The position numbers and the translations under genes are program-made. 64,000 nt of DNA from Baylisascaris procyonis (lineage: Eukaryota > Nematoda > Chromadorea > Rhabditida > Ascarididae): positions 1,054,001-1,118,000 of the forward strand of contig JAZARR010000080.1 in the NCBI GenBank assembly GCA_037389465.1. The letters run 5' to 3'. Shown piece after piece: positions 1 to 13,460 of the stretch (position 1 is the first letter of the stretch; the number at the start of each line of letters is the position of its first letter). Under the pieces are notes generated by a model that saw only the letters and a list, made by a program, of their open reading frames with translations, made no database searches and was not told the DNA's origin.

Positions 1-300
1 TGCTTGAATCGGATGGCACAGCTTATTGACTTGGTTACATCAACGGCAGCAAAGAAGTGCAAATTCAATTTAACAAAATTACCTCAATATCCCCTTAAAT
101 CGCCACTCATTAATTGCATTTGAGAAAGCAAAGTAAAAAACTACGGTTTGGATGAAAATTTTGGAAGATGAGAGAGCGCTCTGTACTTGGAGATCCTCTC
201 ACAACAATGGCCCCCTTTTCATAAGCGTTGTCTTGAAAGATTGCAGTGGAAAGATCTCGATGAAACGTTTCCTGGGGGATTCGTATCGAGGATTGAGGAT
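1..300 (+). other. Weak open frames, possible 3' exons
   Basis: Frame 1 is open from the first base to a TGA at 121-123 and has a helical look. A second open stretch starts near 173 and ends at a TGA near 307, containing LQWKDLDETFPGG. Both could be terminal exons of a gene entering from the left. I find no clear acceptor for either and recognise no family. The minus strand also has an unremarkable open frame here (110-328). Confidence 0.15.
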
Positions 301-420
301 TTGCAATCGCGATGACGACGGGGAGCATGTGATCAGGCGACGATACGGTGCGCTATTTCATTCACTATTTACTGGCACCTGTTTGCCGGCCATTAATTTA
401 ATTACTGTCTAGTATTCTCA

Positions 421-1801
421 AGCAGGATTTGCACAAAGACCCACCAATATCTCAATATTCTTCTATGGACTATCCCATCAAAATTAGGGAGCCGGTGCTC
501 TTTATATTCATTCATAACTTGAGTTTTATGCGATCCGTATCGGGAAGGGGATATAGGACTCTATTGCAAATTTTGTCAGCCCCCAGTCGGAAATTAAACT
601 TGGCGTGAAAATAGGACGGACTACATGTATTGATACACATAGAAATCACCGCTTGTGATTATTGAAGACGTTAGGCTAGTTGATTATTCTAAGCAACTAG
701 GTCTATTGAAATAGAATGAGTGGTAGTGGTGTTATAAGCACGATTCGCAAAAAAGCGTCATGTCCACAAAAATTGTAAAACGTGAAATGCTGATTATTTC
801 ATTCAGAACATCTGCGAAACATATGGCGGAATAGGCGAGGATTGTTTAGTTGAAAACAAGATACAAAACTACTGAACTCGACAAGCAGTATTCCTAGTAC
901 AAATTTCACTAGACGCCTAGCTAAAAGTAAGTTAGAATAGCAGAGAAGGTGGCAGCGATATGCACTTTGAGGTTCTGCCCGTCTAATCAACCAATTCCGA
1001 ATCATTCACAAAAAATATAATATAAAATGGTGTTTTTACATTATCAAAGTTCAACTGTGGTATAGAACCATGACGATGTACATCATATTCGGTAAGTTTC
1101 GTAGAACACAGAACTAAATGAAGCAACTACTGAGTTGCAACTAACGAATAGACAGATACAAACAGATGTGCATACATCCATATAGATAAGATGTCATCAT
1201 TACATCCTACTCTAAGCGAATTTGCAAGAAAAGAGTTCTAGTGACAGCAAAACAATACGACAAGCACATAGAACACGACAGCAAATCGAAGGTCTTAACG
1301 ATCTATTCAAATTTTTTTGCCTACCTAAACATTTATCATAGAAAACATTTGACCAATCACAAAAATGATTTGCATTAAGCTAGCTCATGATATGCTGACT
1401 TATTTTCGCTTATTCTAGCCAATTCTGGGTCGTCCTGACTAAATTTTGGTCATTTTGGCTAAATATTATCCAGCTCTTTCGTTCCTTCCATGACCAGTTC
1501 ACACATTCTTCAATGCATTCAACATTACTAGCCACTGGCGATGTCGCACAACTCTATGTACATAATCCGATTTTTGGTCGGCGTGATCACCTCACTAATT
1601 CCCTAAAGCGCATACTTGTCGCTATATGTTGTCGGATTTGTTTTTGTTTTTTTTTAAAGTATGTCTTTCACGGAATTTTCGTTGCCTCAGTGGATAGAAC
1701 TTCACTTCCTAAAGGATCCATACTCCCTCTCACTTCGCTCCTTGATAGTTTATAAATGAGGAACACCTCAATGGCTCATACTAATAAGGTGGAAATTTCA
1801 G
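421..1801. other. No gene recognised; upstream of or inside the metalloproteinase gene
   Basis: AT-rich sequence with short unconvincing frames. I looked for a signal peptide and a cysteine-switch motif (PRCGxPD) belonging to the metalloproteinase that follows and found neither. The 5' exons may lie before the window or be too short to see. Confidence 0.4.
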
Positions 1802-4308
1802 TTGTGGACGGGCGTCGATGGCAACCAGGAACAACACTTAGTTGGTCTTTTCGGGATCGTTTTCACTTGATCAAAAAAGAGCTACAATATCGAGCTGTTA
1901 AGTTCGTTCTTTTTGTTATGCTGAGTTGATAAGCTTGTTTTTCTAAATATATCGAGGTGCTCAAATGTCAATCCATTTAAAGCCTCCGTGTTACATAGGT
2001 TGCAGCAGTTTACAATTTCTTTTGCGTTTATTTTGGGGCATCTCACGTTCACCTATTTTAGTTTTTAGCCTATAATTTAACACTGAGTCATTTAAGTTTG
2101 TAGAAAATATAAGGGATAACAAAAGAACGTGTTACACAATAACACAACGCCTTATTACGCCGAGCACTTATTGCTAGTCGAAGTTTTTAAAATTATTAGA
2201 TGCATGTGCATATATATTAGCAGTCAAAATAGATATGGAAGCTCTTCCTAATTTAATGTATCGCTTATTCCTAAGACAAAAATCCTTGTAGAGAGATAAT
2301 CGAACGTGCACTCGAGGCGTGGTCAAATTCATCGCGTGGAGCAATTCTTTTCCGAGACGTATCACCCAGCGATAGATCAGCGCCTGTCCGCGGTCAACTG
2401 GATATCCAATTCGCAAAATTCGACCACGGCGATAAGGAGGCATTCGACGGCCGCGGCGGGATCATCGCTCATTCGGCCTATCCACCAGAGGGGATCGTTC
2501 ACTTTGATGCCTCCGAACATTGGTCCACCGATGGCCGAACCGGACTTGATCTACGTTTCGTAAGTATTCTAATCCTTTCAACCAAATCCAGTCAACAGAA
2601 AAGTTCTTTAACAAAATCTACCGATTAAATTTCATAATCCTGGCTTTAGTGGTTCTTATATTGGAATCATCGCACAGAAAGATAGACATATACAGGTATA
2701 TACGAACTTGATCCAACACACTTCACAAAAAAAAAATTGTAAAAGCGCATAAGAAAGACGAAACAAATGGGACTGAAATACGATGACGTTGAGAACCTTA
2801 TATGATTAATGACTATGTTTATTTTTAATTACGCCATTAAGCACGACATTATATAGGTAGACTTAAATTCAGACCATAATCGGCCATTGCCTATATCGGT
2901 GCAACAGGTGTGTGGATCGTTTTGGGGTGCATTTGAAACAACAATCGCAAATGCTAGATCACTATTACGACATACCTAACCCAGTCGGGGGCAACTGCAC
3001 CAGTTATGATACGAAAACGAGCTAGATAAGCATTAGTATGTTGAAAGGTTGTAAGAATTTGAAGACACCAACTTTAGATGGTCGTAATCATTGACTGGAC
3101 GTGGAGAAATTCGAATTCATAAGTTGACCTGAGACTATTTTGATTATCACTGCTCTCTTCTACGAATATAATAATTCCTCCATATTTATTTCCTCACTAC
3201 TTATTTGTACCTGTTTTGTCCATACCTTATGCCATCGAATACTAGAGAACTGTTTGGCCTGTTTTTTTAAAACTACCTATATTGTTTTCATGGAAGTAAT
3301 GAAACATATATGAACCTTCCAGACGGAAGTTATTCATCCAAATTCTATTGCTACATCTTTTCACCATTGCAGGTTGCATTACATGAAATTGGTCACGTTC
3401 TTGGCTTGCGGCATTCGAGAGATCCGAACGCTGTTATGCATCCCTACTATCGGTGTGTATATCAAAAAAATATTTTCTTAGAAATTTTTATGCTGATAAT
3501 ATCAGCACGAAATCATATGAGAGAGCTCTTTGAGATTATTTCTGGTGCTTCAGTAAAAACGCAATTTTCATTAAAATGCGCATCAAAAATCCCTTATTTT
3601 TTTCGACAATTCGCATTCGCCTGAAGTAAATAACCCTTTATGCATTCGAACCAACGGTATTTCTCTGTGATAAAATCACATGGGCGTCTAATTTGTTACG
3701 ATGAAGCTTGTTTGCGATAGTGAGAACATAGTAAAATATCACTGCTATCCGTAGATAATATCACTGCTGTCTCATATTTTGCGAGAAAACTGAATCAAAT
3801 GGGGACAAGCATAAAATGGAGGGAAAGAGAAGGGATGCTAGTAATGCCTATCTGTGCATATTAAACTTTAGAAACTTTACCTTGTCCTATGCAGTGAGCA
3901 AAAAATAGAATTCAAAAAAAAAAATATTTAGTTTTTGATATGTTCGTCATCTATGCTATGGACTCCGATCATCCTACTGCATGCTCGGGACTGTCGCTCA
4001 ACCTTTACTACAATCTTTGCCACCACCGATTTTCCAGATGCTCGTTGAAAAAGCTTCAAACAACGACTTTAGCAGTAATGCCCATTTTCAGGAAGCAATT
4101 GAAGAACGGAATACGTTTGAGTGAGGACGATGTAAGAGGCATTAGAAGACTATATCCATCACTCAAAGACAGTTCAAGTGAATCTACTATTAGCAACGAA
4201 TCATCTGAAAGATTTTTTTTCAAAAATGAGATTTTTGATAGGCATCGAATTTCAGATGTTGTTTTACCACAGTCCCAATTTATAGGACCGCTTTATCAGA
4301 GGAGTTAG
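1802..4308 (+). CDS. Matrix metalloproteinase (matrixin), 3' four exons, no hemopexin domain
   Basis: This is a zinc endopeptidase of the matrixin family, expected to be secreted or cell-surface. Exons are 1802-1901, 2292-2559, 3373-3452 and 4092-4308, and their phases fit together. Exon 1 has the start of the catalytic domain (RWQPGTTLSWSF). Exon 2 has RALEAW, the metal-binding loop with FDGRGGIIAH, and HFDASEHW. Exon 3 has the zinc site HEIGHVLGLRH and the Met-turn VMHP. Exon 4 closes the domain with IRRLYP and then a tail of about 50 residues to TAG at 4306-4308. No hemopexin repeats follow, so it resembles the minimal matrixins. The visible part is about 221 residues; signal peptide and propeptide are not seen. 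The first donor is uncertain: GT at 1902 preserves the family alignment, GT at 1897 is the alternative. Confidence 0.87.
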
Positions 4309-4429
4309 CTTTATGTTGGATGAGCTTCTATTCACCTCAGTAAGTCTCGATGTTATGATACATAAAGATCCAGACCACGATGAACAGCATTGAAGCCCAA
4401 TTAACGATCAAGGATAATTTCATATCTCA

Positions 4430-5690
4430 GAAGGTAAACGATGATGCTAGAAACAAGCAGAAATGAACGCTGAGGAAAAATGAAGGGAGAGGGTAACCAG
4501 AAATACTCTTTTATGGTCATACTAGAAAAAAACAGAAATAAACGTCTAGGAAAAGTAGAGGGAGGGGAGGATGACCAGAAATAATCTTTCATGGACATGC
4601 CAGAAAAAAAGGAGAAATAAACGTCTAGGAAATTAGAGGGAGAGGGAGGGGTGACCAGAAATAATCCTCCATGGTCATATTAGAAAAAAAAGAGAAATAA
4701 ACGTCTAGGAAAAGTAGAGGGAGGGGGGATGACCAGAGATAATCTTTCATGGACATGCCAGAAAAAAAAAGGAGAAATAAACGTCTAGGAAATTAGAGGG
4801 AGAGGGAGGGGTGACCAGAAATAATCCTCCATGGTCATATTAGAAAAAAAGGAGAAATAAACGTCTAGGAAAAGTAGAGGGAGGGGGATGACCAGAGATA
4901 ATCTTTCATGGTCATCCAGAAAAAAATAAGAAATAAACGTCTAGGAAAGTAGAGGGAGGGGGGATGACCAGAAATAATCTTTCATCGACATGCCAGAAAA
5001 AAAGGAGAAATAAACGTCTAGGAAATTAGAGGGAGAGGGAGGGGTGACCAGAAATAATCCTCCATGGTCATATTAGAAAAAAAGGAGAAATAAACGTCTA
5101 GGAAAAGTAGAGGGAGGGGGATGACCAGAGATAATCTTTCATGGTCATCCAGAAAAAAATAAGAAATAAACGTCTAGGAAAGTAGAGGGAGGGGGGATGA
5201 CCAGAAATAATCTTTCATCGACATGCCAGAAAAAAAGGAGAAATAAACGTCTAGGAAATTAGAGGGAGAGGGAGGGGTGACCAGAAATAATCTTTCATCG
5301 ACATGCCAGAAAAAAGGAGAAGTAAACGTCTAGGAAATTAGAGGGAGAGGGAGGGGTGACCAGAAATAACCTTTCATGGTCATACTAGAAAAAAAGGAGA
5401 AATAAACGTCTAGGAAAATAGAGAGAGGGGGGGATGACCAGAGATAATCTTTCATGGTCATCCTGAAAAAAAAGGAGAAATAAACGTCTAGGATAAAGAT
5501 AGGGAAGGGGGGGGATGACCAGAGATAATCTTTATGGTCATCCAGAAAAAAAAAGAGAAATAAACGTCTAGGAAAGTAGAGGGAGGGGGAAGGGTGACCA
5601 GAAATAATCTTTCATGGTCATGCTAGAAATAAGGAAAAATAAACGTCTAGGAAAAATGGAGACAGGGGGGTGACAGAAATAATTTTTCAC
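4430..5690. repeat. Minisatellite, about 16 units of 76-84 bp with higher-order structure
   Basis: Each unit contains a core like AAATAAACGTCTAGGAAA, then a G-rich part (GAGGGAGGGG) and ATGACCA...TGGTCAT. Cores occur near 4458 (degenerate), 4529, 4612, 4692, 4774, 4852, 4928, 5005, 5084, 5161, 5238, 5317, 5396, 5476, 5555 and 5635. ATGACCA and TGGTCAT are reverse complements about 14 bases apart, so many units can form a small hairpin. A block of three units, about 232 bp, repeats almost exactly (from 4841 and from 5073), which indicates recent amplification. The array begins about 120 bp after the metalloproteinase stop. Confidence 0.95.
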
Positions 5691-6672
5691 GTAACTACAA
5701 CAAAGGTAAAGAAATATTACCTTTACATCTTTCGCACTCGGTTTATAAAAATCGACTGTTTTTATGCATTTAATTAAAAAGAGGTGCAAATAAAAATAAA
5801 GGAAAATGAGTGGCGCATATGCTGAGTAAAGCATTTGATAAATAAAGCATTGCACCATCGGTATAAAATGCACACATTATAACACACTCCATCGGAAAAA
5901 ACGCATCAATAAGTCGGCTAAGTTAAGTAAACAAACAGCACATTATAGATGTTGCTTAGAGAACTCAAGCAAAAGAACCAAAGCTGCTATTCATTTAGTC
6001 AAACTACATCTAGCTTCCCGGCTCATGGGCACCATAATATAAGCAGAAATTCATGTTGAATCATTCCAAATTGAAATTTCCAATTCATCTCAATATTAGT
6101 TATTTAATTTACTTTTTTGATGAAACCCACAAGTTTAAATATTCAAAAATTTGAGAAAAAATGCGATTCTCGCAAAATTTCCTCAGTCGCCAATTATTTA
6201 GTTGGAATTTTTTTCGATGGCGATTCATTTAAAATGTATTCATAATTTACATAAAAATCTAATCGTAAAAGGAAATAACAATAAAATAGGCAAAAACATA
6301 AATTTTTGTCTATTTCATTGTTATTTTCTCCCACAATTTTCTAAAGTCTTTTCAATTCTTTCGTAGATAGAAGAAAAAAACCAAATCGATGCTTCACAAT
6401 TTGTATTTCAGAATTCGTCATATCCATTTCGACTCTACAATAATTATAGACATTTAAATACAGAATTCGTTGAATAAAATTGCAAATTAGGAGAGAGGTG
6501 ATTGGAAGAAGTAGGATGTTGAAGTAATAAAATTTGCATTTTCACTTAAATTGAAAAAAAGCTAAATAAAAAAATCCCAATCCTTCCAAACACAAAAGAA
6601 GTAGAAAGTATAATACTTAGATATTACCATACCTCTGACGATTGGCCACGATCTTCTTGGTAGGACTCAACG
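5691..6672. other. Intergenic, no gene recognised
   Basis: AT-rich sequence between the minisatellite and the stop codon of the minus-strand gene that follows. The minus frame at 5568-5873 runs into the repeat array and looks accidental. Confidence 0.5.
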
Positions 6673-7972
6673 TTATATAATAGCAGCTCGGATTCTGGAT
6701 CGGAACGTATCGTCGCCGAATCTGAACAAATGCTCACCATTAGATTACTGATGGGGTCGTAGGATTTATTTCGACTTTTTTTAGAGGCCAGAGCTGGCTA
6801 AACCAGGTCATAAGAGTTTCCACTCCGTCACCGCTTCCGGTAGACACTTTTGCAGTTTCGAAACACCCTAGTATGCACTCACGAATTCACGCATAGCTCC
6901 TTGCATTAACAACATTCACTTGTTTCGCTACTTCGAAGTTTATTGGCTTTATGCTAGATGCCTGTTTGGCCGATTTCGCTCTCATTTGAATAAGCACTAG
7001 CGTTGTGCGCTCCAGGATATGGCGCAGTCCTCACCACTGCAATCTCTAGCCCGAAGTTCCGGACGCCTCATAGGTTTTCGAGAAAGCGTCGGGGGTTTGA
7101 AAAAACCGATGATTTTCAAAAAAGCCCAAGGTTCAGAACATTCCGACGCTGCACGTTTTGTGCATAATCACCACTCCATGCCAAATCGCTGAACTTTTAC
7201 TGCAGATAAACGTACACTCAACGATACTTTATTTCTACCAGCTATATATGCTTGAAGCTACAAGAGGGGGAGGAACAGGTGAAAAAGAGAAATTCCCCCC
7301 CCCTTTCTGTAGAAAATTGCTTTCCCAAAGGGTTGAGGTGGTCGAAAACTTTCAAGAATAACACAATTGTTAAAAATGTTTTGGTCTATTTTTAGCTTGC
7401 TTCGCTGGCCATTTTTATTGAGGCAATGCTCTCAAAAATACGAACTTTGCGTCTTGTTCTTTTGGGGAACTAAAGTTTCACCGCTCAGTTTCTTAAATGA
7501 ACCCCCCAAAAAAATGAAACATCAGACTAAAGGATAGATCTATCTTCAGGTGATCGAAATGAAATTTCGGATAATAACAGGGAGACCACGAAAAATCACA
7601 GAAGAAAAATTTCAGTTGAATGAAGAAAAAAAAAAATGAAAGCAACTACTGATAGCGTATTTAGAAACGAGACATAAACGACGCTTTATTTTTCACTCAC
7701 GCAGCGATCTTCCATAATAGTGCTCCATTTAAAAACCCATCGAATATCGGTTCTCTACTGCTATCCCACAAGGAGATGACGTCAAAGCATCCATGTACAC
7801 TTGTTAGTTCTTACTTATCAAATAAAAATAATATAATAATAAGGCGAGTAGAACCTGAACGATAGTTGTAAATCAACTGCTTCCGATGCCCTTGAAGAAA
7901 TAATCCAAAACTGCAACCAACACAGCCACCATGTCCAGATTCTCTATAATATACACTAATCGGGTCAATAAA
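6673..7972 (-). CDS. Unrecognised protein, three 3' exons
   Basis: Three minus-strand exons join in phase: 7972-7855, 7809-7701 (donor GTGAGTG) and 6721-6673 (acceptor TTGTTCAG), ending in TAA. The first contains YYRESGHGGCVGC and SFGLFLQGHRK, the second FDVISLWDSSREP and FLNGALLWK, the last FGDDTFRSRIR. The 45-base gap between the first two exons would be a very short intron. I do not recognise the family. An alternative frame in the last exon (DPESELLLYNVESYQED, followed by GTATGG) is also open, so the C-terminus is not certain. Upstream exons were not placed with confidence. Confidence 0.42.
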
Positions 7973-10220
7973 CTTTGGAAAGAGTATTCAACTAAACGAC
8001 ACATATAATCAGCTATTTTGTATAAAGACACAGGAAGGAATCAAGAAGCAAAAAGGGGGTGTCAACAAAGAAGCGCATTGTAGAGCTCACTAGAAGTAGT
8101 GGCACTAATTCTATACAGTACTGTAATAAAGCAGAGTATGAACGCGGGATAACTTAATAAAATAGCTTTTTATATTGGAGATTCAAAGAGGATATGTGAA
8201 CTACCATATTGTGAGATTAGGGGAATATAAATTGAGAGTTGATTAGGAAGTTTTAAAGTGAAAGCAAAACTTGTTTTCAGAGATAGCAAAGATTGGTTGC
8301 ATTGAGGTTTCTGAACATTATTTTCACTTCAGAAGGTAACGGATGAAATTTGAAATGATTATTTCCCTAGAATTGGAATTTTGATTTAAACGATTTTGAT
8401 TTTTGATTTTTTTCAGTATATGAAGCGTGGCAATTTTTTCAAAAGCCTTTGAATACGTTTGATAATTTTTGTTAATTTATGTATACACTCAATTATTTAA
8501 AAATGTAAATGACATGATAAGATAATTATGCATTCGCATAATGGCGGTAAAAACGCATTGAAAAGCTCTAGCTCTAGAGCATGAGAAACAAATCAAAAAT
8601 TTTTGTATAAACAGCGAAACAATTCATTCACAGATCCAAGCTTCTCGGTTCATATTTAAAACAACAATAAAATTTTCATTCAAAAAAATCAGAAATATGA
8701 TAGTGCGGAAGATTCCTAATGTGAACGGAAAACATTTCCAAAGGATACGCATAAACAGAAAATATATTCGCATACAACATTATCGGTTGGTATAGAAAGT
8801 TTATTCTTACAAAAAAACGCATAGAAACTCGTTTAGGAAACAAAATAATTCAGCTTGAATGTGCAAATCTGATTCTATCAAACTTCACTTCTATGAAACT
8901 TAGGGAATGACTAGGCCCAATGTTTCAAAGTACCAACAGTGATTCACATTCTTGTCTAGGCAAATGAAACCTTCACCATACGAAGAACCCTTCATCCTCC
9001 CCCATTCCTATGATGCAATATCGCAGTTATTTACAAATACTATTTTGCACATTGCTCAAGCACTATTGGAATAATAAACTCATATAAAACGATCTAAATT
9101 TATTTAAAAAAACAACTCCTTTTTCTCTTTAAGAACCCATATTGCCTCCTTTTTCCTTCTGCTTCAATTATCGATATTACATCATGCATATACAGATCGA
9201 ATTTCTCATCGAAGCATTCTCGATTATTGTTTACTCTCTCAAATACAATAATTCAGTTCAAGCCATCGTAGAGCAAACCAACACAGATTTCACATTTATA
9301 ATCACTCTAAAATAAACCGAGAAAAAGCACGAATTTCTTGACCGTTTAATATATAATACAAATACAAAGTAAACATTACAATTTTCACCACAAAATGTGT
9401 GCAAAATTCTTCGAATTAATATTATTAAACAGAAGTCAAAATCTGTATAAAGGAATCCCCTCAAGCAACATCTAATATGCATTCCTCTATCCAACCTTCA
9501 CCGTTTCGTTTGTCGCCAGAATGATGTTACCTATCTTATTATAAATATCATCCAAATGCTTTACAGAAGGATTTCTTATCACGCTCAATAATTTCAAGAA
9601 AAGGTGAAAGAAATGTTAAAGCAGAAAAAAAGGAAGAAAAAACAAAGAATATACATGACATCCACCATCTATATATAAGCCTTTTAAGATGAACCTCTTC
9701 ACATTATAATAACATCGATGAGCATATACGCAATAAATTTGATGCATACTTAAGCACATGTTCGATAGGAGACAGAAAAAACTCATTTGGAACTGAATGA
9801 AGAATTCTAAACCTCAACTTAGATCGTTAAAATTTGGATATCGATGAAGGCAAGCGCAACATAGTCGATGGCTATAGCTTGACTGCTTTTAGCAAAGTAA
9901 CCCTGACCTTCCACCCGAAATTCCACTTTTTTAGTGAGATCTTATAAATTGAATAAGCGTATCCAATACAGATCAATTAGATCCAATATAAGCAGATCAA
10001 TTATTCCTTATCAATACATTAAAAGTTTCTGCGGCAGCTAACTACAACTTCCTCATCGACTAGAGCCCTTTCCAATGGCAAGCGAAGACTCGATACGTTC
10101 GATGGAATGCCAAACTTTTAAAATATTTTCAGATAACAAAATATTCCGATGAATACAAAAAAGGGCCATCAAACCATCTGCACACGTCGCCTCCTTCACT
10201 AATCGGACAATGATCGCTGA
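7973..10220. other. No firm gene; isolated open minus frames
   Basis: Low-complexity AT-rich sequence. Minus-strand stretches that look partly protein-like are near 8990-8890 (GFICLDKNVNHCWYFE), 9580-9488 (HLDDIYNKIGNIILATNE, ending in TAG) and 10117-10020 (SSLRLPLERALVDEE, followed by a possible GTTGTAG donor). Any of them could be an exon of the gene at 6.7-8.0 kb, but the links are not supported by motifs. Confidence 0.25.
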
Positions 10221-13190
10221 TCAAACATTACGATGAACGTTTTCGGCACGAAAATGATAGAATGCCATCGCAGTGCGTGAGATGTTCCAGCCAGCTGTCA
10301 CGGTCGCCACATAGAATATGAACAAGAATGTGACTGGGTATAAGAATATGTGCGTATTCTTCAGAATTGGTAACGCTAAAACAGAATCCCATTATCATCA
10401 TCAAAAAAAAGTCTCATTTATAGCAAAACAAACTTTCAAGATCCTATAGCCTACTTCATCACATCATAATAGCAAATAACTCAGAGGACCATTAAGTCAC
10501 TTTATGATTCGACGACAGTCTTTATAAGGGAAAGGAAATCACAGACCCTAACAGAAGAAGCCTTAGCCAATCCTTAAAATATTGATCATATAAGTGGACC
10601 ACTAACATTTTCCCCTTATCACCTCTAAAGAATCGGTCAATGTTAATATTATTTCTAACAACGGTCACTTTGCTGTTACTTTAGTATCATAACGTCAAAC
10701 AAATCCACCGACTGCAAACGTCAAAAGAAATAATTATCCCGTTGACCCTCTCTTTGAAATAAAACCGCATTAAATACTAAAAAGGAAGTCAACAACCAGT
10801 TACCTGTATAGCCAAGAAATGTGATGTATACATAGTAAACAACAGCTGCGAACCATATTGTGTTACCAAATAATCGTGGTAATATCGCGTCATAACCAAT
10901 GAGATCTGTAAAAATCATAAACGCATCTCTATCGCAACAACCGTTCAACAACAACCTCCATTTATGAGCCATATACCTATAACAATTTATACGACTAAAA
11001 TTAACTTTTAATGAAATCAGCGAACCTGATAAAGCGAAATTATTATAAATACTCAAATATTGACATAGTTCACTTGTCTTCAACGACTACTCTACTTCAC
11101 TAGACCGCGAAAAACACTTCCGACGGACGAGGTTTTCATACTAAAGAGAGAGGGAGTTTACTAACAGGGGGAGGAGGGGGGACCGCTACCATTTTTTAAC
11201 TCAGCAAAAGTTCCACCGAAGCCAATAAAATATTTATCAGGAACTTTAGTGCAGTCATGCTTTGCTATTAAAATATATTGATGGATTTTCAAACAGCATT
11301 CGCATTTGCTATTTCGTTATGCAGCTTACAGCATTTTGCATTCGTACTGATCTCGACAAGAAAAAATGAAGCAAAGAAGCGATATTCATGAAGGATACCA
11401 TTAACTCAATCCAACCATGAAATACGATGAAGTAGAAAAAAGTGGATGGACTTAAAAGACGGTATTACACAGCATCCAGCACCACTTATAGCAGCTTCAA
11501 TTTCTGGATTATTCATTGGTATAAATACCTCTGCGAGTCAACAATGATGTGAAACACCCTACAGAAAATTGTATCATCTTCGATGGTGTTTAAACTCTAT
11601 ATACACCCAGATTAAAGATTAAAGTCATCACAACGATAAAAAGCACAAAAACATAACAGAGATATTGGTGCGACTGGTGCTTCTGATAAATGTTGCGAAC
11701 CTGATAAAGCAAAGGTACCATTTATGTTGGCTAATTAAGTGCACAAATTCAGAAACTGAAGACTTATTTTTCGGATCAAATTTTACAGCACATCCGAATG
11801 ATATACTTTCACATCCATGTGTTTGGACTATCAGACAGACGGACAAGCACAGACACAGACAAACACACAACACTGCTAATAATCTCTGCAAAAATGGTGG
11901 AAAAACGAATCGAACTAAGCTGACGTGAATAGGTGAGCGGCATAAGGACGTGCAGGAAGACGAGCATAGGGAAGAACGCATTCAAATGCACGTCGAAGCA
12001 ATATGCCCACTCGACATCTTGGTCATCCACACGACGCAGATACCTATTCGCTATGAACCTATAAAGAATCAGTTTAGCTCATCTATCATTCTATATTCAC
12101 AGCGGGTATTTCCTTCACAAGAATTAATACCACTTTGGATATGAAGAAACAATGATATGTACTAATACCCCTCGAGTGATATGAGGAAAGAATCCACAAT
12201 GAGCAATGTTTCCAGTTGTGACAGAGTTTTTCCTACACTGGAACGCGTTAATCAATGAATGCCCCAACCATGCATAAAAGTCCAAAAGCACAAAAAGAAA
12301 AACACTGAAATAACAACGCTGCATGAATAACACAAGAATGTAAAACAACGATACAAAACAAAAAATAGAAATGACTTTACCATAAAATGGTGGCGACAAC
12401 AAGTCCCACACCAATGCAGTCGATGAAGACGACCCATAAGAAAAAAGCAATGAAGCCAGTGAATGACAACTGGATCACCAATGCGAACAATACACTCGAC
12501 AACGCTAAAGCTGCTGCGAGTAATACCAGAAATGCAGGATCATCCCTCGCCCATTGATCCTTGGTTTCTGCAATTTACAAAAGCATTACTATAAAAACAT
12601 CGAGCAGTTCAGTAATCTCAAATCATGCCAAACTTGTTGCAGAAGCAGTGAACGAATCAGACGTTTTATATAAATTCTTCTTCATCAGATTCCAGGATTT
12701 TCGCTCATTTTCACTCTTTATAGGCATAAAAATAACTTTTGAGGCAATTATTCGCACATATAAAATAGGCAAATAAATTTTATCGAAGATACTAAGGATG
12801 TACAAACGGTGGATATATGAAAAATTGGAAATCGTAGTAGTTTGGAACATGACAGAATAGAAACAGTGATAAAAAATGTAATCAATAAAAAAGGTAACTT
12901 ATAACCTATATGTCCTCCATCCCACACCTTCCATGATCATGCTCAAGTTTTAGTTTCGTCAAAAATTATTCACCCTTGCGATCGCAATCATCAGCCTTAA
13001 TTAATTTTATGAATAAATAAATTACAAAAAAATAAGAGAAGGACCTACTTTTACGATACATAAAATTGCGATAGACTTTCTGAGGTTGTACAAGTAGGAA
13101 GACCATTTGCCAAATAGCGAATTCGAAATCCATCTGCTTGAAACGAATCAATCGTCGTAGATAGCGATTTAATTTGGCACCAGCACTCAT
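10221..13190 (-). CDS. unc-50: UNC-50 (GMH1 family) Golgi/ER membrane protein
   Basis: UNC-50 is a multipass membrane protein of the Golgi/ER; in C. elegans it is needed for assembly or trafficking of a subset of acetylcholine receptors. Exons are 13190-13049, 12567-12381, 12058-11925, 10905-10804 and 10375-10221; phases agree and the total of 720 bases gives 239 residues, against about 259 in human. Family landmarks in order: RFKQMDFEFAIWQM and YRNFMYRK, then DQWARDDPAFLVLL, then DDQDVEWAYCFDVHLNAFFP, then LFGNTIWFAAVVYYVYITFL, and finally ALPILKNT with GWNISRTAMAFY near the end. The ATG at 13190 was chosen because a strong acceptor (TTTTTCAG ending at 13228) lies 38 bases upstream, as for a trans-spliced leader. 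The final stop is TGA at 10223-10221. Intron 3 exceeds 1 kb. Confidence 0.95.
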
Positions 13191-13240
13191 TCTTACTGCC
13201 GTTAAACAACCCACTCGATCCGCGCAACTGAAAAAGAATA
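13191..13240 (-). other. Probable trans-splice acceptor and 5' UTR of unc-50
   Basis: On the minus strand TATTCTTTTTCAG ends at 13228, followed by 37 bases with no upstream ATG and then the unc-50 start. There is no need for an upstream coding exon, so this acceptor most likely receives a spliced leader. Confidence 0.55.
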
Positions 13241-13460
13241 CTCTCTCGATCCAAACATTTCATAATCACGGAATCCGGATATCATTCGCAGTTTAGGTAT
13301 CACAATTTTTAGGTCTCCAATCCTGGTTCTTTTAATTAGCCTTGCACAAAGTTTATGAAAACGATTCTATTCGCACTGTGTTAACATAATGCTACCAGTG
13401 TTACGTTAATTACGAGAGCATTTAATAGCGCATTCGGCTACTTCCTGTTCAAGTACTGCA

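Noticed and set aside
4401..4598. Minus-strand frame in the minisatellite
   Set aside because: Its sequence is a translation of the repeat unit and breaks in neighbouring units.
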